The notes beneath the pieces are model-generated. The model searched no databases. It worked only from the letters and a program-made list of their open reading frames with translations, and was not told the origin of the DNA. A DNA stretch of 5,033 bases, taken from the NCBI GenBank assembly GCA_009649835.1, contig PYCK01000163.1:1-5033 (forward strand). Direction: 5' to 3'. Within the stretch, counting starts at the first letter, position 1, and each line of letters starts with the position of its first letter. Source of the stretch: Candidatus Methanocomedens sp. (GTDB lineage: Archaea; Halobacteriota; Methanosarcinia; Methanosarcinales; Methanocomedenaceae). A program made the position numbers and the translations under genes. This document shows, piece by piece, positions 1-5,033 of this stretch.

Positions 1-822
1 TCTGTCAAATTGATATTCCAGCCCGCTGAGGAGCAGCCCCCAGGGGGCGCACTTGATGTTATCAGGGACGGCGGCCTTAATGGTGTGGATGCAATAGTGG
101 GACTGCACGTTTTAAGCCACCTTTATTCGGGTGAGATAAAATTCAGGGCAGGGCCATTTTTGGCGGCCTCAAATGTAATGAAAATAAAGATCACAGGTAA
201 GGGCGGGCATCATCTCAGCCCGGAGCTTGTTATTGACCCGATAGCAATTGCTGCCAGGTTTATTGGCTGTATCTGTGATAGGATCAAGATGAAGATACCG
301 CAAGACAGGTTCATTTTAGGTTTTGGTAAGATAGCGGGTGGGTCCCAGTTCAACAGGACACCTGATGAAGTAGAGGTAATGGGCAGTTTTCGAACCTTTG
401 ACAATAGGGATACACAGGATATAGAGGATATCATTAAACAGGTCCTTGATGAACTGGTGGATATGTATGGCAAGCAGGATTTGCCTGGACTGCCAACCTA
501 TGAACTTGATATAGAACACGGGTATCCGGTTCTGGTCAATGACCCGGTGTTCTCAAATAAGGTATTGAGGCTCCTTAAAGATCATTTCCCTGAAGTAGGT
601 GATGATGAACCTTTCTTCGGGGCAGAGGATTTTGCCTACTACCTTCAGGAGATACCAGGTGTTTATATCGGCCTGGGAATAAGGAATGAAGCAAAGGGTA
701 TTACTGAAGGCAACCATTCCAGCAGGTTCGACATCGATGAGACCGTGCTGGTGGACGGTACCAGGATGCTGGCCACCATCGCACTGGACTTTTTGAACGA
801 CCCTGGAGAATACCTGTCGTGA
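1..822 (+). CDS. M20-family amidohydrolase / N-acyl-amino-acid deacylase (5' truncated by window)
   Basis: The frame is open from base 1 (SVKLIFQPAEE...), so the gene starts upstream. The visible 273 residues are roughly the last two thirds of a family usually near 390 aa. The family is the M20D metallopeptidase-like amidohydrolases (hippurate hydrolase, IAA-amino acid hydrolase, N-acetyl-diaminopimelate deacetylase, some carboxypeptidases), cytosolic enzymes that hydrolyse N-acyl amino acids with a two-metal site. Visible landmarks are FQPAEE (residues 6-11, catalytic Glu), GLHV (His 36, expected metal ligand), GKGGHH in the lid/dimer domain (near 66-71), GAEDFAYY (near 207-214) and NHSSRFDIDE (His 239, C-terminal metal ligand). 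The N-terminal metal-binding segment with its Cys/His ligands lies outside the window. Nothing in the visible part looks broken. The stop overlaps the next start by four bases, so it is co-translated with an acetyltransferase. The family call is firm; the substrate cannot be read from the sequence. Confidence 0.93.
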   Translation, partial: SVKLIFQPAEEQPPGGALDVIRDGGLNGVDAIVGLHVLSHLYSGEIKFRAGPFLAASNVMKIKITGKGGHHLSPELVIDPIAIAARFIGCICDRIKMKIPQDRFILGFGKIAGGSQFNRTPDEVEVMGSFRTFDNRDTQDIEDIIKQVLDELVDMYGKQDLPGLPTYELDIEHGYPVLVNDPVFSNKVLRLLKDHFPEVGDDEPFFGAEDFAYYLQEIPGVYIGLGIRNEAKGITEGNHSSRFDIDETVLVDGTRMLATIALDFLNDPGEYLS

Positions 823-1271
823 GGATACCTGCCGTAAAGATAGAGGTGTTCACACCTGACAGGGCCGGCGAAGTGAGGCAGTTTGTCCTGGGTGTGCTTG
901 AAGGGGAAGGATTCGGGTACGATCCGGCAAAGGATTCTGACCTTGAGGATATTTGCGGATACTACATTGACAATGGCGGTATGTTCTACATGGGAACCAT
1001 TGACGGTGTTGTGGTGGGGACAGGTGCGGTTCGCAGGATAAGTTCAAAAAAGTGTGAAATAAAACGCATTTATGTTAAACAGGAGTTCAGGGGCCGGGGT
1101 TTTGGTAAGGAGTTGTTCTTAAAAGCGCTTGGATTTGCCAGGATCCATTATCATGTGGTCACATTGAAAACTGACAGAACCCTTATTGAGGCGATCAACA
1201 TGTATCAAGAACACGGTTTTTCAGTTGTTAACGAGAATGATGATACACTGTTCTTTATGTATCGTCCATAA
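819..1271 (+). CDS. GNAT-family N-acetyltransferase
   Basis: A 150-residue single-domain GNAT protein, the usual length. GNAT enzymes transfer an acetyl group from acetyl-CoA to an amine on a small molecule or protein. The acetyl-CoA pyrophosphate-binding motif A is clear: EIKRIYVKQEFRGRGFG (about 80-96), with R91, G94 and G96 fitting RxxGxG. A C-terminal AINMYQEHGF segment (about 125-134) matches the motif B end of the fold. The central TIDGVVVGTGAVR strand pair is also typical. The start is GTG at 819, which overlaps the amidohydrolase stop as GTGA. GGAGA at 805-809 lies nine bases upstream and serves as the ribosome binding site. The pairing of an acyl-removing and an acetyl-adding enzyme suggests a shared N-acetylated metabolite, but that is inference. 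The substrate is not recognisable. Confidence 0.92.
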   Translation: MRIPAVKIEVFTPDRAGEVRQFVLGVLEGEGFGYDPAKDSDLEDICGYYIDNGGMFYMGTIDGVVVGTGAVRRISSKKCEIKRIYVKQEFRGRGFGKELFLKALGFARIHYHVVTLKTDRTLIEAINMYQEHGFSVVNENDDTLFFMYRP

Positions 1272-1300
1272 TGTTCAGTTTCCTTAGCAGATGCATTTCA

Positions 1301-1313
1301 AAAACCTTATATC
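1301..1313 (+). promoter_or_regulatory. Probable TATA box and BRE of mch
   Basis: In the 85-bp gap before mch, CTTATATC (1306-1313) resembles the archaeal TATA box and is preceded by an A-run (1301-1304) suited to a BRE. Transcription starting about 25 bases downstream would leave a leader of roughly 20 bases that still contains the Shine-Dalgarno at 1347-1353. The assignment rests on position and composition only. Confidence 0.5.
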
Positions 1314-1346
1314 CTAATCCCACGAATGGATTTAAACCAATATGGT

Positions 1347-1353
1347 AGGTGAT
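1347..1353 (+). promoter_or_regulatory. Shine-Dalgarno that sets the mch start at 1357
   Basis: AGGTGAT is complementary to the 3' end of archaeal 16S rRNA. It lies inside the first codons of the longer reading that begins at ATG 1342 and just ahead of ATG 1357, with five bases between GGTG and the ATG. This makes 1357 the likely start. Confidence 0.75.
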
Positions 1354-1356
1354 TGG

Positions 1357-2307
1357 ATGTTAAGTGTTAATGAAAAGGGACTTGAAATTGCAAACGAAAT
1401 GATGGATTGGGCTGAAGAGCTCAAGATTAAGACTGTTGAACTGAAGAATGGTGCAAATGTCATCGACTGCGGCGTAAACGTTAGCGGTAGTTACGATGCT
1501 GGATTGATGTTTACAGATATCTGTATGGGCGGTTTGAACAGTTCAAGTATTACCGTGCATAAAGTGGGCGATATCCCACTGGCCTTCATTGACATAAGCA
1601 CCGATCATCCTTCGATATCCTGCCTTGGGGCCCAGAAAGCTGGCTGGCAGGTAAGCGTTGACAAGTATTTTGCCATGGGTTCAGGCCCGGCAAGGGCACT
1701 TTCACTAAAGCCAAAGCACACATATGAGAGAATACAGTATGAAGATGAATTTGATTCTACGGTCATTGCCCTGGAGTCCAATGCAATTCCTGATGAAAAG
1801 GTCATGCAGTTCATTGCAGATGAATGCAATGTGCCAGTGGAGAACACTGTAGCACTGGTGGCACCAACTGCCAGTATCGTTGGCTCGGTCCAGGTTTCAG
1901 GCAGGGTTGTGGAGACTGGTATCTTCAAGCTGAACGAACTCGGGTTCGATACCACACAGATCGTATGCGGGACCGGTACTGCACCTATTGCACCTGTGGT
2001 CAAGGATGACCTGAAGGCTATGGGATGCACCAACGACAGTGTCATTTATTACGGTTCTATTGTACTGACCACACGCGGATTCGATGAGGAGCTGTTCAAG
2101 CAGGTACCATCTTCAACGTCATCCGATTACGGTAAACCCTTCTTCAAGACATTCAAGGATGCAGGCTATGATTTCTACAAGATCGATGCCAACATCTTCG
2201 CTCCTGCGGAGGTCACGGTAAATGACCTTGATACAGGTAAGACCTATCACTCGGGCCACCTGAATTCAGAGGTCATCCAGGAATCATACGGCATTAGCGG
2301 ATTATAG
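1357..2307 (+). CDS. mch: Methenyl-tetrahydromethanopterin cyclohydrolase
   Basis: Mch (EC 3.5.4.27) interconverts N5,N10-methenyl-H4MPT and N5-formyl-H4MPT in the cytoplasm. It works in CO2 reduction to methane or, in reverse, in oxidation of C1 units to CO2. The protein is 316 aa from ATG 1357, the normal family length, and begins MLSVNEKGLEI like other archaeal Mch proteins. Family blocks appear in order: IDCGV, STDHPSISCLGAQKAGW (from residue 81), YFAMGSGPARALSLKPKHTYE (about 104-124), ALESNAIPDEKV, APTASIVGSVQVSGRVVETGI, TAPIAPV, GCTNDSVIYYG and GKPFFKTFKDAGYDFYKID. In SGRVVETG the Arg and Glu fall at residues 183 and 186, which match, from memory, the catalytic residues of the Archaeoglobus enzyme. 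An ATG five codons earlier (1342) is in frame but precedes the Shine-Dalgarno. The gene has its own promoter-like element and a downstream T-tract. Identification is very secure. Confidence 0.98.
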   Translation: MLSVNEKGLEIANEMMDWAEELKIKTVELKNGANVIDCGVNVSGSYDAGLMFTDICMGGLNSSSITVHKVGDIPLAFIDISTDHPSISCLGAQKAGWQVSVDKYFAMGSGPARALSLKPKHTYERIQYEDEFDSTVIALESNAIPDEKVMQFIADECNVPVENTVALVAPTASIVGSVQVSGRVVETGIFKLNELGFDTTQIVCGTGTAPIAPVVKDDLKAMGCTNDSVIYYGSIVLTTRGFDEELFKQVPSSTSSDYGKPFFKTFKDAGYDFYKIDANIFAPAEVTVNDLDTGKTYHSGHLNSEVIQESYGISGL

Positions 2308-2315
2308 ATCCGCAC

Positions 2316-2329
2316 TTTTTTTTATTTTT
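2316..2329 (+). terminator. T-tract terminator after mch
   Basis: Eight T residues (2316-2323), one A, then five more T residues (2325-2329) begin nine bases after the mch stop. There is no strong preceding hairpin, and archaeal RNA polymerase can terminate at T-runs alone. The tract lies within the 30-bp gap before queE, so it may reduce rather than abolish read-through. Confidence 0.6.
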
Positions 2330-2337
2330 AAAAAATA

Positions 2338-3093
2338 ATGACCGGCCCTGTACACATTGATGAGATATTCAATTCGATACAGGGCGAGGGCATCTTTACA
2401 GGTGTACGCCAGGTTTTTGTAAGGTTCATGGGCTGTCCCCTGAACTGCGGCTACTGCGATACTCCCCACTCCAGACTTCCGGCTGCGCCGGTTTGCAGGG
2501 TGGAACGCATCCCTGGCACTGGTGAGTTTATGGATATCCCGAATCCTGTTGATATGGACTCCCTTGTTAAGATCATTAAGGATGTATGGTCACCTGCCAC
2601 CAGGCACCTTTCCCTGACTGGCGGCGAGCCTTTGACACAGACCGGATGTATCATTGAATTATCCGGGCACCTGGATCATCCCCTGTACCTGGAGACTAAC
2701 GGCTGCCTGCCTGATGAGGCGAGAAAGGTACAGTATGTGGTGGATGTGGCGGCATGTGATATCAAGCTGCCCGAGCACAAAGCAACACAGGATTACCAGT
2801 CATTGTTAAAGGCCGAACTGGAGACGGTTGGTATTTTTTATGATGCGGGTGCAGTCACATTTGCCAAGTGTGTGGTTACTGACAGGACTTCTGGCAATGA
2901 CCTGGATATAATTGCCAGGGGCCTGTCTGATATTGACGTGACCCTGCCCCTGGTTCTGCAGCCTGTGACTTCCTGCCCGGGTTTTGAGCCGCCGGCGTCA
3001 AAACGGCTGCTGGAACTGATGGATGCGGCAGGGGAATATTTGAAGGATGTACGGGCAGTTCCGCAGGTGCATAAGATGATGGGGCAGTTGTGA
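2338..3093 (+). CDS. queE: 7-carboxy-7-deazaguanine synthase (radical SAM)
   Basis: QueE (EC 4.3.99.3) rearranges 6-carboxy-5,6,7,8-tetrahydropterin to 7-carboxy-7-deazaguanine on the way to preQ0. In archaea preQ0 is inserted into tRNA at position 15 and becomes archaeosine. The 251-aa protein opens with HIDEIFNSIQGEG, typical of QueE substrate binding. It then has the radical SAM cluster motif CPLNCGYC (C33, C37, C40, spacing CX3CX2C) followed by DTPHS, then SLTGGEPL (GGEP at 95-98, SAM contact) and LYLETNG (116-122). Length and motifs are complete. The start is the only reasonable ATG. Just upstream is an AT-rich run with no Shine-Dalgarno, so initiation may be leaderless or on a very short leader. 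No queC, queD or tgt is in view. The 3' end converges with a minus-strand gene two bases away. Confidence 0.95.
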   Translation: MTGPVHIDEIFNSIQGEGIFTGVRQVFVRFMGCPLNCGYCDTPHSRLPAAPVCRVERIPGTGEFMDIPNPVDMDSLVKIIKDVWSPATRHLSLTGGEPLTQTGCIIELSGHLDHPLYLETNGCLPDEARKVQYVVDVAACDIKLPEHKATQDYQSLLKAELETVGIFYDAGAVTFAKCVVTDRTSGNDLDIIARGLSDIDVTLPLVLQPVTSCPGFEPPASKRLLELMDAAGEYLKDVRAVPQVHKMMGQL

Positions 3094-3095
3094 AA

Positions 3096-3578
3096 TTATT
3101 CTTCGACCCACTTGCGGGTCTCAATTAAGTAAAGGGACCCGGTACGCTCTATCTCAGGAAATTCCCTGATCTCTTCTACCTTGAACCCGTTAGCGCCAGA
3201 TTCAAACCTGTCTGCCACTACCTTCCAGGGAATAGCGAAAGCAACCCGTCCCTTGCCTACACCCTGCCGCAGTTCCACTGCTAAGAATCCCTTCCTGCCT
3301 GATAGCCTGAGGTATTCGGACATTCTGTCAACCTGGTGTGACCCTTGTTTGTCTGTAGTGAAATGCTGGGTAAAATATAGTGATTTTGCTCCCTTGTCGG
3401 TGGAGATGCTCTTGCATTCGATACCAAGGTAGTAGTCAGGATGCAGTGAGTCAACTATCACGTCCAGGTACTGGTGGGTGAACCTGTGCTGCTTGAGCCG
3501 GAATGCTATTCCTTTTATCCCGTTTTCTTTGAAATAGGTATTGAATGATCTTACAAGCTGCCGTTCGAATTCTGTCAT
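3096..3578 (-). CDS. Putative PD-(D/E)XK-fold nuclease, Holliday-junction-resolvase-like
   Basis: A 160-aa protein from ATG 3578. It has the layout of the restriction-endonuclease-like fold: an N-terminal helix with FERQLV (Glu 5), then LDVIVD (Asp 39 or 43), then LGIECKS (Glu 54, Lys 56) giving the D...ExK metal site, then a helix with SHQVDRMSEYLRLSGRKGFLAVEL. The order E, D, ExK, Q-containing helix recalls archaeal resolvase Hjc and related proteins, which cut branched DNA. Sequence similarity to true Hjc is only at motif level, so the substrate (Holliday junction, other branched DNA or something else) is uncertain. The C-terminal part after about residue 110 carries no motif I recognise. 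GGTG (3585-3588) is six bases before ATG 3578 and decides that start over the in-frame GTG at 3587, which overlaps it. It is cytoplasmic, with no signal peptide or membrane segment. Confidence 0.75.
   Translation of the reverse strand: MTEFERQLVRSFNTYFKENGIKGIAFRLKQHRFTHQYLDVIVDSLHPDYYLGIECKSISTDKGAKSLYFTQHFTTDKQGSHQVDRMSEYLRLSGRKGFLAVELRQGVGKGRVAFAIPWKVVADRFESGANGFKVEEIREFPEIERTGSLYLIETRKWVEE
3105..3120. repeat. Short inverted repeat at the convergent 3' ends
   Basis: GACCC (3105-3109) and GGGTC (3116-3120) flank six bases and could form a small five-pair hairpin. It lies 12 bases past the queE stop and inside the last codons of the opposing nuclease gene. It has no T-run after it on the plus strand, so a terminator role is weak; it may be chance. 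Confidence 0.3.
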
Positions 3579-3771
3579 GCATTGCACCGTGTTTTATGTA
3601 GAATGGTATATTGTCAGGGAGTATGTTAAAGTTACTATTGAAGTTCTACAGGAATTATATTCTTTGTTATGATGGTGCATAATCCAGCCTTTATTTTTTG
3701 ATTAGGGGGCCAAATCTTTAGACAATTCGTCTCTGTTATGAATTTTGGCACTATTGGTTGCAAGTCACCGA

Positions 3772-3802
3772 CCCTGTTTTAAAAACGGGGCATCTATGTC
3801 CC
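3772..3802. repeat. Two overlapping, mutually exclusive inverted repeats
   Basis: CCCTGTTTT (3772-3780) pairs with AAAACGGGG (3782-3790) around a single central A, with one T:G wobble. The same GGGG (3787-3790) also begins a second palindrome, GGGGCAT/ATGTCCC (3787-3793 with 3796-3802), again with one G:T wobble. As RNA only one could form at a time, and a T-run (3814-3818) follows on the plus strand. No gene downstream on the plus strand would benefit, so function is unknown. Confidence 0.45.
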
Positions 3803-3844
3803 TGCTCTATAGTTTTTATCTACGTTTTAATTCAGGGGGAGTTT

Positions 3845-3923
3845 GTAAATTTAAAATAAAGTGTTCGGAGTTGCCGATGTCGCTTTAAGCTATTTGTCGA
3901 AACCTAGAAAAATCGGCAACTCC
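3845..3923 (-). terminator. Stem-loop plus T-rich tract downstream of the metalloprotease gene
   Basis: GGAGTTGCCGAT (3867-3878) and its exact reverse complement (3912-3923) form a perfect 12-bp stem around a 33-base loop. Read on the minus strand, the stem begins 27 bases after the protease stop and is followed by a T-rich stretch (about 3845-3860). On the plus strand no T-run follows. Orientation and position therefore fit transcript termination or 3'-end protection of the protease mRNA. The large loop is unusual for a simple terminator, so a remnant mobile-element end is an alternative. Confidence 0.55.
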
Positions 3924-3950
3924 AAGTTTAGAGCTCGTGACTTCATCCAG

Positions 3951-4898
3951 TTACTTCGGCCAGGATTTCCACACAGTACACATGCTGGCATGGTCAACCG
4001 GGAAAGGCGACTGCTGGATTCCGGCATACACTGGATTCATGACCGCTTCTGGAGGCGGTCCGAAGTGACCGATACCGAGAGAATGGCCGCTCTCATGCAG
4101 AGCTACTGTCTCAACGTCGAACCCATCAGGCAACGAGATGTCTATGCCCCACTGGAAGTTGTCGTTGTAATACACCTCGTTTAGAGCAGTGTCCAAATAA
4201 TTGTCCCCGTTGATATCGGTGGGTTCTCCCGTGTCGACCGAGACCCAGATAAAGGTCACCGAGAAACCCAAGATGTGGTCACCATCGCCAGGTCCTCCGA
4301 CAGCATCGAAGAATTCCTTTGGTAGCCAGCCTGCATGGGTTATATCTGCGAGGAACCAATAGCCAAAACCTCCGAAACCGAAGAAGGAATCAAAGATATC
4401 GGGGTCATAATCCCAGTCGTCTCGCTTCACAATGTCCACTTTATCAAGACACTTTTCATCGTTCCACGTGGTCATCGCCTTATCAATCGCGTCCTCGGTC
4501 TGTACACTCGTCAAGCTGCTGGTTGTACCATCACTTTGATCCACCAGGTAGGTGATATCGTTATGTTGGGCAAGCCGACGTGGATCATTGGCCACCCACC
4601 TGTGCTCCTCCTGATGTACTCGATTAGCAGGACGTCCCTGACCGATAGTAAAGAATTCGATCTCTTCCACGGCAATGTTCAGCCCCTGTGCAGCAAGTTT
4701 CTCGTTGATCTCATACATAAGTGCTAAAACCTCCGGGTCCCCTTCTTCTGCTGGTTTTGAGTGCTCTTGATCCAGTTTCCCTGGATTATCAGTATCGGCG
4801 GCATAAACAACAGCCGGCAGCACCAGCGAGGCAATCAATACCAGTGACAGCACTAACCCATACATTTTTCTCTCTTTCAATTGTTCCATTTTCTTCAT
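3951..4898 (-). CDS. Secreted matrixin-type (M10-like) zinc metalloprotease
   Basis: A 315-aa exported protease. A basic N-terminus (MKKMEQLKERK) and a hydrophobic segment (about 13-31) end at VYA-AD, giving a signal peptide cut near residue 33. After a charged propeptide-like stretch (about 35-110), the catalytic domain carries ITYLVD, EDAIDKAMTTWND, LADITHAGW (His 188) and GDGDHILGF (His 208), which may hold structural metals. DINGDNYLDTALNEVYYND (228-246) is acidic and may bind calcium. The metzincin zinc site HESGHSLGIGH (268-278) gives three His ligands and catalytic Glu 269, and AVMNP (Met 287) is the Met-turn. The end, DHASMCTVWKSWPK, matches the family's usual finish, so the protein is complete. 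No S-layer anchor or C-terminal membrane segment is seen, so it is probably released or held in the envelope. GGAGGTG (4909-4915) lies ten bases before the ATG. A small ORF overlaps the start. Target proteins are unknown. Confidence 0.93.
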   Translation of the reverse strand: MKKMEQLKERKMYGLVLSLVLIASLVLPAVVYAADTDNPGKLDQEHSKPAEEGDPEVLALMYEINEKLAAQGLNIAVEEIEFFTIGQGRPANRVHQEEHRWVANDPRRLAQHNDITYLVDQSDGTTSSLTSVQTEDAIDKAMTTWNDEKCLDKVDIVKRDDWDYDPDIFDSFFGFGGFGYWFLADITHAGWLPKEFFDAVGGPGDGDHILGFSVTFIWVSVDTGEPTDINGDNYLDTALNEVYYNDNFQWGIDISLPDGFDVETVALHESGHSLGIGHFGPPPEAVMNPVYAGIQQSPFPVDHASMCTVWKSWPK

Positions 4899-5011
4899 TT
4901 TCTTATTTCACCTCCTTTTCTTTTTATTGATGCACTTACCACAGTACCCTTCTTATAGAGCAAATCCCCATGCATCTCGGATCCATTAAACTGTGGTTTT
5001 TTGCTCAACAT
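4895..5011 (-). CDS. Small ORF (38 aa) overlapping the metalloprotease start
   Basis: Not recognised. ATG 5011 opens a frame MLSKKPQFNGSEMHGDLLYK... of 38 residues that ends in TGA at 4897-4895, overlapping the protease ATG as ATGA. GGAG (5018-5021) sits six bases before the start. A second in-frame ATG (5017) abuts the GGAG and is less likely, and an in-frame TAG (5021-5023) closes the frame upstream, so this is not the tail of a larger gene. The peptide is basic (nine Lys/Arg against three Asp/Glu), with no membrane segment, cysteines or signal peptide. The four-base overlap and embedded Shine-Dalgarno suggest translational coupling to the protease. It could be a real small protein, a leader peptide that sets protease translation, or a chance frame in a leader. 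Confidence 0.5.
   Translation of the reverse strand: MLSKKPQFNGSEMHGDLLYKKGTVVSASIKRKGGEIRK
4909..4915 (-). promoter_or_regulatory. Strong Shine-Dalgarno of the metalloprotease gene
   Basis: On the minus strand GGAGGTG (extending to GGAGGTGA) is a full match to the archaeal anti-Shine-Dalgarno, ten bases before ATG 4898. It excludes the in-frame ATG at 4889, which would be 19 bases away. It is embedded in the final codons (KGGEIRK) of the overlapping small ORF. Confidence 0.8.
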
Positions 5012-5033
5012 ATACATCTCCTATATTTTAAGT

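Larger units (their letters stand above)
3579..3950. other. Intergenic region between the nuclease and metalloprotease genes
   Basis: About 370 bp, AT-rich, with no convincing coding frame on either strand and no tRNA-like fold that I could find. It must carry the promoter of the nuclease gene. Minus-strand candidates are AATATACC (near 3606-3613) and TTTAACATA (near 3622-3630), neither decisive. It also holds two overlapping short hairpins (3772-3802) and a long stem-loop (3867-3923), listed separately. The stretch 3631-3770 shows nothing I can name. Confidence 0.6.

Noticed and set aside
1342..1356. Five-codon N-terminal extension of Mch from ATG 1342
   Set aside because: The Shine-Dalgarno lies inside this extension, family members begin at the MLSVNE sequence, and the catalytic residue numbering fits the 1357 start.
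1605..2045. 146-codon open frame antisense to mch
   Set aside because: It is a composition shadow of a highly conserved gene; the product has no recognisable motif and no ribosome binding site was evident.
3772..3802. Palindromic units considered as a CRISPR repeat or remnant
   Set aside because: There is a single occurrence with no regularly spaced copies and no cas gene in the window.
3867..3923. Stem-loop considered as terminal inverted repeats of an insertion sequence
   Set aside because: The arms enclose only 33 bases with no transposase, and no target-site duplication is visible; terminator-like placement explains it better.
3861..4184. 107-codon plus-strand frame across the stem-loop and protease 3' end
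   Set aside because: It starts at a GTG within the intergenic hairpin region and runs antisense through the metzincin active-site codons; the peptide resembles no known protein.
4335..4727. 130-codon plus-strand frame antisense to the protease
   Set aside because: The minus-strand frame has a complete conserved protease; this frame has no motif and is explained by codon composition.
1..5033. Possible defence or other novel multi-gene system
   Set aside because: The genes belong to separate housekeeping and accessory families, lie on both strands in separate units, and include no toxin, effector, mobile or defence gene beyond one resolvase-like nuclease.

Overview
The window reads as ordinary chromosomal DNA from a methanogen-lineage euryarchaeon. 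The main evidence is an intact mch gene for methenyl-tetrahydromethanopterin cyclohydrolase. Other archaeal signs are Shine-Dalgarno sequences of the GGAGGTGA type, a TATA-like promoter, T-tract termination, and a QueE of the kind that feeds archaeosine synthesis. The Mch protein looks closest, from memory, to those of methane- or alkane-oxidising Methanosarcinales relatives (ANME / Methanoperedens / Syntrophoarchaeum-like). That placement is an inference and was not checked by search.

Plus strand, left to right. The window opens inside an M20-family amidohydrolase gene (1-822) whose N-terminal third is cut off. It overlaps a GNAT acetyltransferase gene (819-1271) by the four bases GTGA, so the two form one operon. 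After an 85-bp gap with a TATA-like element comes mch (1357-2307), a core C1-pathway gene. It ends at a T-tract. Thirty bases on, queE (2338-3093) encodes 7-carboxy-7-deazaguanine synthase and has no visible ribosome binding site.

Minus strand. queE converges with a small PD-(D/E)XK-type nuclease gene (3096-3578), with only two bases between the stop codons. About 370 bp without a gene follows (3579-3950). It holds two mutually exclusive short hairpins and a strong 12-bp stem-loop that lies just downstream of the last gene and fits its terminator. The right end (3951-4898, minus) encodes an exported matrixin-type zinc metalloprotease with a signal peptide, the HExxHxxGxxH zinc site and a Met-turn. 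A 38-codon ORF (4895-5011, minus) with its own Shine-Dalgarno overlaps the protease start by ATGA, so the pair looks translationally coupled.

The genes do not form one pathway. They are small housekeeping or accessory units side by side: C1 metabolism, tRNA modification, DNA repair or nuclease activity, and secreted proteolysis. I see no mobile element, CRISPR array, tRNA or rRNA. The least explained parts are the small ORF upstream of the protease and the structured intergenic region.
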